Assembly: GCA_012845835.1 (NCBI GenBank)
Contig: JABAKD010000001.1
Location: forward strand, 12,173,501 to 12,237,500
Origin: Undaria pinnatifida
Taxonomy: Eukaryota; Sar; Phaeophyceae; Laminariales; Alariaceae
Length of the DNA: 64,000 nt
Reading direction: 5' to 3'
Made by a program: the position numbers and the translations under genes. Positions 42,488-55,440 of this stretch are shown here, in pieces; the stretch's first letter is position 1; each line of letters starts with the position of its first letter. The notes under the pieces are model-generated. The model was not told where the DNA came from. It did no database searches and saw nothing but the letters and a program-made list of their open reading frames with translations.

Positions 42488-45400
42488 TCAGAGCATAAAC
42501 TGAAGGTCCGTATTGGGCAATCCGTTCCCGAAGTACACCCCGCCGTAATCGCCTGTTTCTGCCTGCAGCACACGCGATCGACGGAGGTGGAAGAGGGGGA
42601 GGGAGGAAGGGGGGTGGGGTGAGGGCGGGGGGGGTGGAGTAAGGACGGGGCGGGGGGGGTAAGGGGGAGGGAGGCTGGAGTCGGGGATGGAAGCGAGGGG
42701 GGAGGGGGGTAGAGTGGAGGCGAGGGGTCAAGGCGGGTGGATTCAGCATTGTCTTTGAATAATATAATCTGGGAGTTGGATATTGTTTTTAGGGCCTTTT
42801 TAATAGGCAATATATGTACAGTACAATATGTACAGCTGAAGTGGGGGTTGGACGTGTATTGAGTTGAGTCGAGGGGGGGGGGGAGGGGGGGGGGGTTACC
42901 TCATGGAAGAACAGGTACCCCGGCCAAGCCAGGCTGCGCAGCACCGAGCACGTCGACGACGGATTCATGGACAGCGTCCAGCATCCCTCCGGTTTGTCTG
43001 CGGCAATTGGATCAAGGAAATCTGCTCCTCGTACAAGGCCCTTCTTCGACAGCGCTGCGATAGCCTGCGGAGTGGCGTACGTAGAGTCGGGGGGGGGGTT
43101 GGGGGTCCGGGGGGGGGGGTAAGAGGGTAAGGTTAAAAGCTACGTTAGGGGCGTCACTTTTTCTCGTGAGATACAGAGTCAATTGTGCGAGTGTCTCAAA
43201 CCCGTGATCATGGAGTATGATACTACAATACCATAGTCTTGGTACAAGGAGGGAGGGAGGGGGAGGGGGGGGGGGGGGGGTGGGGTGTAGTCAGTTTGTG
43301 CATGGCCGTAGTTGTATGACCATAGACCCTGGTATCCCTACTATGCCGGGACGAAGCACGTCGGGTTTTCACCAACCAGGCGGACATTGCTCGCACCAAG
43401 CGTGAAGCGCCGTGAGGTGTTCGGCGAGTCGCGTGAAGGGTGGACTGCGTCATTCCAAGAACCGCCCGTGAGTCGGACTTCGGCACCTTGTGCCTACTTT
43501 TTTGCTCATGGGTGACGGCGCCAATGAGTTATACTTTGTTTTCTGATGTGGCCACCCCCCTGACAGCACCAATGAGTTACTTTGTTTTCTGGTATGGCCA
43601 CTTCCAGAGGCAGCAATGGGTATTACTATGTAACTGCCGCGTGAGTGCCTTACCATATTCACACTACGTGATGCGATCCTTCCCCCTGCGCGGAGGTAGG
43701 GTTCTCCATCCCGCACAATACGATCTACTCGATAACCATCTTGGTGACCGCCAAAAACAAAACAAAAACGGTACCCTGATTGTCTAGCTATGACTGGCAT
43801 GTTTTACAGCATCGTTGCCAACCAACGCCAACCCCAATGTACATATAGTCTAATGATTTACAGCGTCGGTGCCAACCGAGACCAACTATTATATGTATTT
43901 TTTAACGGGGGGGGGATTGGGGGCGGGGGCGGGGCGTACTGACTGCTCATTGTCAGCATTGCCGTTAATCCGCAAACAGGAGGAGTGAATTTCGACACAG
44001 CAGATGAGGCGATGGTTTTGTAATGTGCCCTCGAGTGAAAAGCCGCGGAGGGAGGGGGGGTTGTTGGCTCCATGCTTTCAGGCAAGGGGATGGTTTGTGG
44101 TGTCCGCTCGCTCTACGAGAGGGGCGGGGCGTAGAGGGGCGGGGGGGGGGGGGGGGGGAGGGTAAAGGATATCAGTGACGGATGAGGGGAGGTAGAGGAG
44201 AGGGGGCGGGGGCGGGTGGAGGGTTCCAATGACAGATGAGGGAGGTAGAGGCGCAGTTTTTTTTTTTCTGCACCTCCTCATTCGAGGAGGTCTATATACC
44301 TTCATCCCAAAATTAAAAAAGCAAAACTGAACAGTGCAGTCGGGTGAACAAACCCGTGCTCCCTCAGGTATACAAGCAATCAATTCCGAAAAAAATGCAT
44401 ACTTTCAGACGATTCGGAGATAAGGAGCCCCGGTCATTCAGAGAATATTTGGGGCAAGAAGGTGCTACCTCTACCTCTACCGTAGCACGCGTTGTCCGCG
44501 GAGGCTTTGGGTCGGTGGGGAGGGGGGGGCGTGATGAGAAACGAGGAGAGAGCGGGGTGGCTACATTGGTGTTATCTCGTTTCGCAAAGTTCGTGGAGAG
44601 GGTTGGGGGGGGGGGGGGTTGGTTCCAATAGAAGCTTAGGATATGGCCATTTGTGTGTTTCCTTTGAGGAAGAGTTGCAGGGTGGGTGGGAGACAGATTG
44701 ATTCCTTGACTGTTGCGCGTGGCTGAAGGGTACATTCCATTCCCTTGCGTGCCATTTAAAGTAGCCAAAACGTGTGTTTCAAGCTATCGAATTTCCGCCG
44801 CACCCCCGCTGCTCTAGGGAGTTGCTCTTGAAAAAGTAGCTGCGGAGATCCTCCACCCCAACTCTGTCCCCAAGCTCAACACCAACCCCAACCCCAGCCC
44901 CACAATCCGAACCCACACGAAAGGCTATAAAAAATAAAAATAAAAATCGACCAAAAAAATCAGAGATGGCTCTTAAAATACACTTCGCATGGCGGGAGGA
45001 GAGAATACATCCGTCCCTGATGTACGTGCAATCAAGTACGGTGTTGAAATGTGGGAGTTTGCATTTGAAGGGGTCGGATTTCCACCGAACCAAAAACGGA
45101 AAGAGGACCTGCGAGAGGTCATGACAGATCTCCAGGTCGTACCCCCTCTCAATTCTCTACCCAAAACCGGATGCACCATTTTTTTTTTTTCTTTCTGAGG
45201 CTCGTCACTCGAGGAGTTGTATACCCTTTCTTACACCCTCTTCTGAACCCACACAAAAAGACTGATTTTGACAGAACAACACGAAAAAGCGCAGTATTAA
45301 CCCCGTCTTAGGTACAACGTAAACCGGAAAAATAAAATATATATATATTTATATATATATATTTTTTTTCTTTTTTTTTTTGGGGGGGGGGCATTTTTTT

Positions 45401-48400
45401 TTATTTGTTTGCGTTTTGGGTTAAGCCCGAAAAAGCTCTTCCTGTCGTGCTCACACACGAGGAGTTCTATGTTCTATACACCCCGCCAAAAAAAAAAAAA
45501 AACGATTGTGAGAAAAAAACGGAGGTGCAGACCCGATCAACAATATCCTTGTCCTCTAGGTATAATGTAAAACCGGAAAAAAAGTGCTCTTTTAAAAATA
45601 TATTTTCGGCGATACTGGGCCAAGGACCCCCATTTTTTCGCAACAAAGTTTTGCCAAAAAAAGCGCTGATTCTATCGCAGCACTCGTCCGGAACTCATGT
45701 GAAGGTTCTTGAAAAATTTCAATCGTGGAAACCCCGGGGGCCATATTTTATATACCCCTTAAGGCTGAACGGTGACCCGCCCCCTAAGTGTACTAGATTT
45801 GTTTCATTACACCAAATGAATGTTGGGAGGTTATCAGCTTTTCGCCGCACCTCGATGGTCTCGGGGTTCCTGAAGTGGAAGTAGCTGCGAAGATCGGCGG
45901 CAGCCTCCAAGGAAAGCCCCTCGAAATTCCGGAACGGCGATATTTTGCGGGAAGCCTGATACAGCCGTGTGATAAGATGCCATCCAATGTGCGGTTCGGG
46001 GGGGGGGGAGGTCAATAGAAGGAGGCGGGGAACGCGCAGGGGGAGGAGGAGGAGGGGCCAGCAAAGGGCGGGAGGGAGGGAGGGAGGGAGAGGGGGCTGC
46101 TGATCAAAGGGTTGGAGAAAAAGTGGCCAAATTAGGCGCCGCGAGGTTTGGGGGTTTCGATATAGGTAGGCGGAAAATGCGTTCGCGTGCCGGGGGAAGG
46201 AGGGGTACTCATTTGTCGCTGGCCTTGGTAATTTTATCGTTAATCACGCATCCCTCTCGAGACAGAGCACTGCAGGGGGTGGGGGGTACGAGGGGAGGGG
46301 GAGGGGGGTAAGGGAGGAAGGGTGGGTGGGGGGGTAAGAGAGCGGGGGGTGTATTGGACAGAAGGGATCGGAGAAGCCGAGGAAACGCGCGACATGTGGA
46401 TTGGGGTTTTTGAGGGAGATTGAGGCGGTTACGCCCGCGGGGAAGGGGGTGAACAAAGGAACGGGGGGGGGGGGGGGGTACTCATTTGTTGCTTGCCTTA
46501 GTCATTTGACCGTTGACCACGCATCCCTTTCGAGACTGAGTACCGTTCCTACTCCTAATAGAGACACCTCCGGCATTTGGGCGCTCATTACGCTTCTTCC
46601 ATACATTACGTAGAAACTATTTGCTTGTCCTATCCCCGTCCTGTTTCGCTGTCTGCGACCACCATCTATCTCATAGGATTGCGATCGTTTTCTCGCCAAT
46701 CTCTAGTCTACCAAACTCTTCCGTGTCACATACGTCTAGTTTCCTCATCGCCTCCTCTAACGCATGCCACTCCTCTTTGTGTATTTCGTATTTCACATTC
46801 TCCTACTATGTGAGTCCTACTCTCTATTGCAATGACACACGGGCACCTATTTATAGCCACGTCCTCCTCCTCCCCACAGGAACGGGGGAGGCGGGGAAGA
46901 GGTCAAGAGGGAGAGCAAGAGGGACACGGGAATAGTACGCCATACTGTGATTGCACCGTACAGCCCCTTGCAGCGCGATTGCGAACGCCATCGGTCCAGC
47001 AAAATACGTGTGCCCCAGCGAAGCTCTCCCTCTTTGTACAAGAAAAAACACCCGCCACTGCAATCTGCGCGCGGGGTATGCGTGACGTTGCTCATGGTGG
47101 ATGTTTGTCTGTTTTCGACGACGCTACCCCAAACCTCTAGGATTAGCTGGGGCGTCTTCGAAGAGACCGGCACTGCGGGTTTAGTCGCCACATTATTTTC
47201 GTTATAACCAAAGGCACGGTAGCGAGGGGTACCCAGGCCTCCACCACCGGGTTTTCACCACTCGCACGCGAGTGACCGCGAGTGACTATGATTGTGTAGC
47301 TTCTCACGGGACAAAAACTGCAACTTGGGCAGCCTTTTTTTTTTTTTGTGCGCAGCGTAGCTTACCATTACTTCCATCCACGATTCATGTCGCAAAAAAA
47401 ATGCAACAGCACGAAAACGTTAAGATCGCAAAAACAAAACAGGCGGGTCATCCCTCGCGCGAGTGACCCCGAGCCAACGCAAAACAAGATCGGTCAGTTG
47501 TGACCCACCCCCCTGCCGTAGTCCTTCTTTTATTTTTTTTCTGCCGCTCGGAAAGGGGTAAACATAATAACGCCACTTTAACTGGAAATCCGTTTTTACG
47601 CACCTCAACCAGCAATGCCCCCCTGGGAACCACAGCCACTGCCCTGTCGATAGTTTTCACGATGTGCGCGAGGCGGTGCATCTCCAAGAACCGCTCGGGG
47701 GGGCGGGGCTCCTGCCAAATGTCGAGATTACCATTTCGGTGTGTGAAGGATCGGTCAGTGTGAAGCAGAGGGATGGATACTACGAAAATTAAAATACACT
47801 CCAGCTGTGATATCGACGATTTCGTCGAAACTCGTCTTTGCAAGCTGTTTGTGATACTCCGATTGCGCGTATTACTGTGTATGTCCTGGTGGATAATGAT
47901 ATCGTGTCGTTGTGGTGGCCGTCGCCGTCATCATTCAGAGAGCACCAATACCAAAAAAAAGGTACTATAATTGCAAGTGCTATCAGCGACAGCAGCAGTG
48001 GCTGTCGTTCTAAAGTGGCGGTGTTTGCGATGTATATTCCAGCTTTTGTCTGGCAGACGTTGGGCAGGAACATCAATATTGAAACCATCGAGCATCACAA
48101 TCTAAGGCCAGCCCAACCCACCAAAACCAGCCAAAAAAAGAAAAAAAATACGTTTCCCTACATTTGTTTGTCCAAAACGATTTTCTTGTGGGTTGATTGG
48201 CCCCTTTGTTGCTTTTTGACCACCCCTTCTATTGTCTTCGCTTCTTTTCTTTCTCCTTCTCCCTCCCTAAACGTAACTCACACCCGGAGTCACTAAGCAT
48301 CCTCTTCTCCTCCCCCCCCCACACTGCCTCACGCGCCTTCATTTTTATCGCGAGAAGACGCCAGCTACGTTCTTCCCTCGTCGACTCGCATCGAATTGCG

Positions 48401-50725
48401 CCTACCGATGGGCGCCACCACCAACTGCTATGTCGAAAACGTCGTCACCATACATCAAATGCTAGATTTGTTTTACATCTCGAAACGTTGGATACGATTC
48501 TCTTGAACACATCCAAAATGTGGCGTTTCGATACAGGGGAACTTCGACATGACACCCAACGCTCTAGCCAACACATAGTATCGTATCATACCTCTTCGTC
48601 TTCATCAGCCGGCGGCTCTTCCTCTGGCTCCTCGTCTAGCGGCAGCGACGGGTCTCCCCTTAGCCTCCCTTTCACGGCCACAGCCTGCGCCTCGTACTCG
48701 GGCTTGAGGGCGGGCATCTGTCGCAGGGAGGTGTCGGTGCTCAAGCAGAAGTAGAACTGGGGGAGGGTTGGGATGAAGCGGTGGTGGGTGGGAGAAGGGA
48801 GAGTGGTGGAGGTACCGGAGGGAAAACGATGGAGAAAGTAGGTGGAATAGATCAATTCAATAGCCGACGGGTGCAAAATGAAAGTAGCTTGCACGCACAG
48901 GCTATCGTTACACTTCGTACATGCTTTTTTTTTCGTTCAATGTTTATGGGTGCAGAATGGAGATAGACTTGCGTGCAAAGCCTTTCGTTTCATTGCTACT
49001 TTTGTAGTGTTTCCTTTGGAACTTCTTTTTTGGTTTCTGGAGATTTTCGTGCGCGATCGATGTCGAAGCTCACGCAAAATATTGTCGGATGACAATTACA
49101 ACGTTAACAACAAGAACAGCATTGTCGGTGGGAAAGATCGAGTGGGGAGTTTGCCGGGAGGACACTCAGGGCTTCCACCCTGCAGCCACATACCAGTTAC
49201 GCGGGCACAGTTAAGTCAGTAATGCGACGACGGTCGATGATATCAGCTATGGGACCACACTCACGTCAGCAATATGACTACAGTTAAGTGAGTTAAGTGG
49301 CTACGTTTACGCCAGTTATGTGCCTGGTTGATAACAGCACCCCGCGTTCGATGACGCTGTGACAGTCTCAGTTAGGCTCAGTTAGCATGTAGAAGTTAGT
49401 ATATAGACCAAGGCTGCGGCAGCAGGGGGAGGGGGGGGGGGGGGTCCCCATTTTTGAGTACCGCGTTTGATCCGGTCGCACGAAATGACCGTACATCTCA
49501 CAGACAAACCTAATTTTTGGGGGTATGTTGTATGCGCAGCGTGGCTTACCATTCCATTGCGAGTTCATAACCCAAAAGCTGAAAAACCCTCAAAGGAACA
49601 GGAGGGTCGCTCACCCGGGTGACCCCCCGAGCCGCTGCAAAAAAATCCTCCAAAAGGGACCGCCCTATCGTAGCCTTGGTCTATAGCACTACACCAGATC
49701 GTCTTCCAGCCCCGACGCGGCGGTCGGAGGCAACGAAATGTAACAACCCCCCGACGTTGCACATGATAGACGGCGGCGGTCTCGAAACCGCCAAGAAAAT
49801 AATAAGTTGTATACCGGTATCAGGTATGACCGACGTCTGCAGCAGGCACACGTGCAGTTCACGTTCGCGAAGTACATCTCGGAAGTATGGATTTGTTTCG
49901 GCAATTCTTTCAGGAAGGACAATGATCCCTTGTTCTATTAAAAGGAGAGTAGGGCCTCGACGTGGCAGCTTTTCCCCGCTGCCAGAAGCACTTTTGCTAT
50001 ACGACATGCCGGGCAAGGAGAGAGTGTATGGGTGAGGGGTGTGAGAGCGCCAAAGAGCGCCCAACACCCGTCCTCCACAAGAATTGCGTGCTTGATATGA
50101 GAGCGTTGTGCCACGGCACTTGAGAAGAAAGGTGGAGTGCGAGGAGAGTAGGTGGATAATATCGATATCGTCTCGGAAGCAGGTACGAGTACAAGGTGGA
50201 TGTAGCCTGGAGTGTGTGCGTGCACAGGTTTCCTTTTTAAGCCGCGTTCTTCGTTGCCGTCGGTTTCCTTCTTGTTGCTGGGGATGCTTCGGAGTGATCA
50301 AGGCTGAAGAACATATTGCGCATTGTCGGGTGGCCGACGTGTAACGTAGTCATAATATTTACGTTGTTGGTGCAACGTTTTCATAAGGAAGTCACCGTTA
50401 AGCTTTAGCGCCGCCAAAGCGTAACAGATCAGGAAAATCGTTCTGTTACCCTCTGGCTTGCCCCCATGACACCAGTGCATAGAGCACACAAGTTTGGAAT
50501 CGTTTTTTTTTCTTTCATTTTTTTTTGGGGAAGGGATGCGGTAGGGTATGCCCACGGGAGTTCGGAATGAATGTGCACCTTTTTGAGGGGGAAGTCGCCG
50601 TCCTCCAGCTTTGGCGTCGCCAAGGCGTAGCAGACCAGGTAATCGTTCTCGTTACCCTCCACCTTGCCCCAGAATACCATCCTGCCCTCTAGCCGCTCCT
50701 CCCGCTCCCGCTGTATCATTGAAAC
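42488..50725 (-). CDS. RSPH9: Radial spoke head protein 9, six exons, N-terminus missing
   Basis: Minus-strand exons in reading order: 50725-50579, 48756-48592, 47711-47604, 45955-45851, 43064-42900, 42562-42488 (TGA). All junctions are phase 0; 765 nt, 254 residues plus stop. Landmarks: GRMVFWGKVEGNENDYLVCY; AVAVKGRLRGDPSLPL; DRAVAVVPRGALLVE; FEGLSLEAAADLRSYFHF; GADFLDPIAADKPEGCW and VLRSLAWPGYLFFHE; GVYFGNGLPNTDLQFML at the stop. These match RSPH9 segment by segment, including the terminal DL.FML. RSPH9 (276 residues in human) is a radial spoke head subunit of motile 9+2 axonemes. About 25-40 N-terminal residues are missing; the first exon should lie above 50,725, perhaps beyond the TAC repeat. 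Exon 48756-48592 adds an acidic stretch (EEPEEEPPADEDEE) absent from my memory of the animal protein. Confidence 0.92.
43255..43840 (+). repeat. Poly-G-led dispersed repeat, full-length copy in RSPH9 intron
   Basis: A long G tract (about 43,255-43,281) is followed by TGTGCATGGCCGTAGTTGTA, the CCGGGACGAAGCACGTCGGG block, GCCGTGAGGTGTTCGGCGAG, a GTGGCCAC...GCAATGGGTATTACTATG block and the common end CGTTGCCAACCAACGCCAAC. An internal short duplication (GAGTTA..TTTGTTTTCTG) makes it slightly longer than the 29-kb copy. Confidence 0.85.
44808..44866 (-). pseudogene. Degenerate duplicate of an RSPH9 exon
   Basis: The minus strand reads VEDLRSYFFKSNS. It aligns with AADLRSYFHFRNP of the true exon at 45,955-45,851; the nucleotides (AAGTAGCTGCG.AGATC on plus) are also shared. 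It lacks the upstream FEGLSL part and a proper donor, so it is an exon relic inside the intron. Confidence 0.6.
45185..45600. repeat. Tandem duplication with AT and poly-A tracts in RSPH9 intron
   Basis: Two units (about 45,190-45,345 and 45,440-45,595) share CGAGGAGTT.TAT, TAGGTAYAAYGTAAA and ACCGGAAAAA. The first runs into a TATATA tract and a T/G homopolymer block (45,338-45,400). Confidence 0.65.
46200..46575 (+). repeat. Two short poly-G-led repeats
   Basis: The first (46,206-46,270) reads TACTCATTTGTCGCTGGCCT. The second (46,478-46,575) follows a 16-base G tract with TACTCATTTGTTGCTTGCCT and TTGACCGTTGACCACGCATC. Both are the short variant also found at 20,526-20,625 and 62,815-62,885. 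Confidence 0.8.
47805..48222 (+). mobile_element. Foldback element, TTGAAACC type, copy 3 with 5' extension
   Basis: The CTCCAGCTGTGATATCGACG block (47,806) is followed by GGGCAGGAAC and the hairpin starting TTGAAACCATCG (48,079). The right arm (TTGTGGGTTGATTGGCC) ends near 48,222 and is worn. The order is the same as at 22,650-22,932. Confidence 0.65.
50376..50485 (-). pseudogene. Degenerate duplicate of RSPH9 exon at 50,579-50,725
   Basis: The minus strand reads EGNRTIFLICYALAALKLNG, parallel to EGNENDYLVCYALATPKLED of the true exon some 200 bases away. The plus-strand nucleotides also align for about 110 bases. The start (MIQREREERLEGRMVFWG) is not preserved, so the copy is probably nonfunctional. 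Confidence 0.7.
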
Positions 50726-51185
50726 CTGCACATAAATGGTTGATGGTAGGTCCCAGACCACCGCGCGTGATTCTCTGTTAGGACATGGCCACACAGTACG
50801 GCGCTAACTCGACTGGTCTACGTAGACGCGTGACCATGTAGGCTATATATTATAACATTCTCTTGTTTTTCTTTTCTCAATTTTACTCTGCAGCTCAACT
50901 ATTACTAGTAAGAGGTTTTACCCTCGCCGACCTTCTGAACAAGGCCATGCCGCGGTCACAGGTGTCTTCCCATCTCGCCCCCGGCACATGCCTTCGGATA
51001 TATCGCGCATAGGGTTCTGCATTCCTACTTCTCAGCTTTTTGAGCTCGGCGATTTTTATCGACTTTCGCTAACTCGCGCATCTCGCGCTTTCCGCTCGTC
51101 AAAGTTTACGAAGTCCCTACGAGCACGAGCATGAACTCGGGAGGATTCGAACCCGCACCAGTAGGTTTAGGAGGGACGGGATTCA

Positions 51186-51847
<662 letters not shown>

Positions 51848-53831
51848 ACTCCCGAGGGGCCGCTATGTTAAAAAATACCTGGTAATGGGGTGTAATAGCA
51901 CCTGCTTCCCTGGATGGACAAATATTGATAGGTTGTGCAATTTAACCAAAGCCATCGGGATACACAAGTTCATGGAGTTCGAATCTGCCAGGCGTCTGTT
52001 GTGCCTACCAGGTATAAAAAAAACTGGATAGTGCTATACTGCACGCCCGCTAGGACGGCAGCGAGGTAAAGCGCAAGAGAGCGTTGGGGAGTTTGCAAGC
52101 TCGCGTCGATCAAACGCGGGGCTTGCGAGTTTACTATACGGCTTTCTCATGATCATTGCGAGAAAGTGCTTCTCGTTGAGCTCGGAAATAACCTTGGGCG
52201 GACGGCCGCGAGATAAAACGAATCGTGTTCACGAGGGCAAATCGAAGGAGACAAAGCCATGGAACATGACGTCACGCACCCTTGGTTGACATTGAAGATG
52301 TCGTCCTTACCTGCAGTCCGGATCTCTCGGACACGCTTAAGGTCTTCCCAGAAGGCCCGAGGTAATCGATGTGTCTAGCGATGTCTACCATTGTGTCCGC
52401 ACCGTGCAGGTAGCGTTATGGTCTCGCCAAAGTTGTCAGCCGCGACCAAGAAAGATGTTGATGAATTCTCTCACTGCTTGTTGGCGGATTAACTGCGGAA
52501 AGGGGATTCAAGGCGCGTTTTGATGACGTTCGGGACACGTGGTATCGGCTCGACATAGATGCAGGGTCTCTAACCCAACCCCTAGCTTAATCTTATCTCT
52601 TTAGGAGGCTCGGGGCCAGTAGGGGTAGTCACGCAACCCCGCATTGTGTTGCAACGGCGTTTTCCCCAAACCACCAGGGCGGCCGTAAAGCCAGCCTCGA
52701 TCAAAAAGACGAACGACCGGCAGGAAGGTTTTGGACTAGCTATCCTACATTGAGGTTGAGTCCACGATGTCATACGAACTTGGTTGTATTCGATAAGCTC
52801 GATGATCTTGCTCGGAAGAGGTTGTAGCCACTTTCAACAGCATATCGTTTGATGGCGCTCACTTCGTGGGGGGTCTGGGATATGTACACATCAATGTGAG
52901 AACAAGACAACAGCAACACCACCACCACCACCACCAACAACAACAACAGCAGTTTATGTAAGTGCTGGTATACCAGGATAGACTAAGCGTGCAAGTTGTT
53001 TCCTTAGTCTATGTTGCGCGAGCGATCCACCTCATGGTGCCATTTCCCTTCGGGCCTTCGGCCTTCACGTGGGAAAAAGTGACGACGAAAATGAACATTA
53101 CATACCATTTCGTACCGTACAACATGGAACCCTGCTTTGTTGGCTGGATGCTTATTTTGGTGTCGCCCGAGCTACAAGGCAAGGATTGGTATGACACGAG
53201 CTACGCATGATCCTGCCCGTACTGCTTTGGAGACGACGGTTGATAAAAGACCAAGCTTTGACGTATCATACCGTCTCATTTGTCACTGTCTCTGTCGGTC
53301 CCAAATACGTCGTCATATAGCACATCCATCTGAAAAACGCCAAGCAAGCATGATTGAGACCAGCGTGCAGAGCAACCACCCCCGAACGGCAACGCTACCT
53401 AGGACCTGGTGCGTGGTACGGTACTTACTAGTAGGACGCCTGGAAAATGAGGCCGGGTTTTCTTAAAAAGTAAACAGAGGGTGACTTTTTGTTCGGCTTG
53501 CCTGACCAATGTCGTCGACGTGACAAACCAGAACGGTGGAAATCGATATCGAGCCCGATAATCATACACCTTCGTATGCCAGCAGCTTCCTTACCCCAGC
53601 GGATGTCCACGCTTCACCAGCCCAAGGGAATTACAGCTTCCGTTCCTTACTCTTACTGGCCACCGAACACGATGCAATAGCGATGGACTCGGTTCACGAC
53701 TGCGCTCGTTCAAATTATAGTCGTCGGTTACACTTACCTGGCCCCTTACCAAAAACGCCTTGCGGCACAATACGAAAACTTTCTTACCCGGAGGCTGAAA
53801 GTGGTATCTGCTGCCGAAAATAGGACATGGT

Positions 53832-54410
53832 ATGCCTGGCGATGCGAGGGTGATGGAGGCTAAGAATGATTCGAGGCAACCTGTGCTCTCGGCGGAAGAT
53901 AAACCTCTAGAGGTTATGGCGGAAGGAATCGTGCTGGCGAGCCGATCGGGACGCTCCGGAGCTGTGATCGATGAGGTGAATATTGTGAACTGGGTTGGAG
54001 ACAAATTCAAATTTGTGTCGAGCTCAGTGTGTGGTGTGTTCGCAGCAGCAGCGGTATCGGCAGCAGCAGCTGCAAGCGGCAGCAGCGGCACCAACAACAA
54101 TAGCACCAGCAGCACCAACAGCAGCAGCAGAAGCACCATCGGGGGCAGCAGGAGTAGCCGCAGCAGTAGCAGCAGCAATAGCACAGCAGCAACACTGGCA
54201 GCACGGTTGCAGGCAATGTGGCAGACGGGCAAGGTTGAAGACATTCGAAAAAAAACGTTCGGAAACGGAACGGCGTACGTAGCAGAGAGAGAGGAGAGGT
54301 TCAAATGCCTGGTTGGACAACCATGGGTACTCTGTACTTTGTTTACCAGCAGGGACAGCTCGTATCGGTATCGAGGACTATCGCATAAGCTCTTGGCCCC
54401 TTGTCCTTGA
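53832..54410 (+). CDS. Possible exon with Ala/Ser-rich CAG-coded region
   Basis: An open frame of 192 codons starts at an ATG. The first 65 codons (MPGDARVMEAKNDSRQPVLS onward) are non-repetitive with purine-first codons, as coding sequence often has. Then come CAG-derived Ala/Ser runs and a plain end (LQAMWQTGKVEDIRKKTFG). No family is recognised and it could be chance in a CAG-rich stretch. It might be a 5' exon of the SFI1-like gene. Confidence 0.25.
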   Translation: MPGDARVMEAKNDSRQPVLSAEDKPLEVMAEGIVLASRSGRSGAVIDEVNIVNWVGDKFKFVSSSVCGVFAAAAVSAAAAASGSSGTNNNSTSSTNSSSRSTIGGSRSSRSSSSSNSTAATLAARLQAMWQTGKVEDIRKKTFGNGTAYVAEREERFKCLVGQPWVLCTLFTSRDSSYRYRGLSHKLLAPCP

Positions 54411-54947
54411 TCCACCACTACTACTGCTGTGCGGGGCGCCGGAAATGGGAAAGCTTGGTATGTTGCCTGTTGCTTGTTGAGGCGGTCGTACTGCAGCAGT
54501 GTTTGCTTGAAGACAAGTCACCCGCTGCTGTTCGTCCGTCATGAAGGAGCAAGCTCTCGAGCTCCACTGCAGCCTTCAGCCTTGTACAGCTGTATCTGGT
54601 ATCCATTACCTTCCAACAAGAGTGCGATATCCGCCAAGGGGATCTGCAGTCGTACTTGCCTTGCTGCGTACCAGGTGCCCGGGTATTTAAATACCTGGTG
54701 CAGCATCTTGCGGCAGTACAGCAGCACATATAATTTGCAGCATGTTAAGACACTCCCTGTGGGTGTCCGTACGTCAATACCGCTGTTCAATCGCGAAGAC
54801 CGAGCCCGATCGGGAATCGATACGTGCAACACTACTGGTAGTACAGGACACCTACTTCATGATGTGTACGAGTACAGCAGTATGTATATAACACTTTTTT
54901 TTTTTCTCCATCTCTTTTATTATCCTCGCACTACGCTCGCCCTCCCT

Positions 54948-55085
54948 CCCGGTAGTAACTCAGATCCGGGGTCACAAAGTGGGGCCGTTCTCCCCCCTCC
55001 CCACTACGGTACGTGCCTTCGTTCTTACCGCGAGAAGAAGTCAGCGTTTTCTTCCCTCGTCGACTCGCGTCGAATTGTACTGCAA
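54948..55085 (+). repeat. Dispersed repeat CGCGAGAAGAAG...TCGTCGACTCGCG
   Basis: CTCCCTCCCGGTAGTAACTC and ACCGCGAGAAGAAGTCAGCG with TTCCCTCGTCGACTCGCGTC recur in the same order at about 48,255-48,400. The second half occurs at about 28,690-28,720 and 28,780-28,805. Confidence 0.75.
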
Positions 55086-55440
55086 GACGAGTATAATACG
55101 AGTAAGAGACCGAAATGCCGACGGCTGGCTTTCTTATGTGGGTTTCTTGTTTGGGAACGGGTTCGTTCTACGCTTAGCTTCAGTATAGCGGCGCCCGAGT
55201 TTCTTATTCTCCTGCAAATCTCAGGCTGGCTTTGTTAGTTCATTCCTGTTCAGTGGGTATCCTGCACTCTCGTTGTGTTGCCATATGTTTTGTACGAGTA
55301 TGAAGTAATGTTTAATATTGTGTGGTCTGCCACCCATCATGCTTGCGGGATTGCGACGGCCAAGCTCGTTCCCAGTTTGTCCTCTCCGTTCGCTTCTCGC
55401 CTGCTTCACCCGCATAACCTCGACTCCCTTCCCCCCTCAG

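Noticed and set aside
53591-54418. 275-codon Leu-rich frame on the minus strand
   Set aside because: The Leu run is the antisense of CAG repeats, and the rest has no recognisable motif; it does not supply the missing RSPH9 start.
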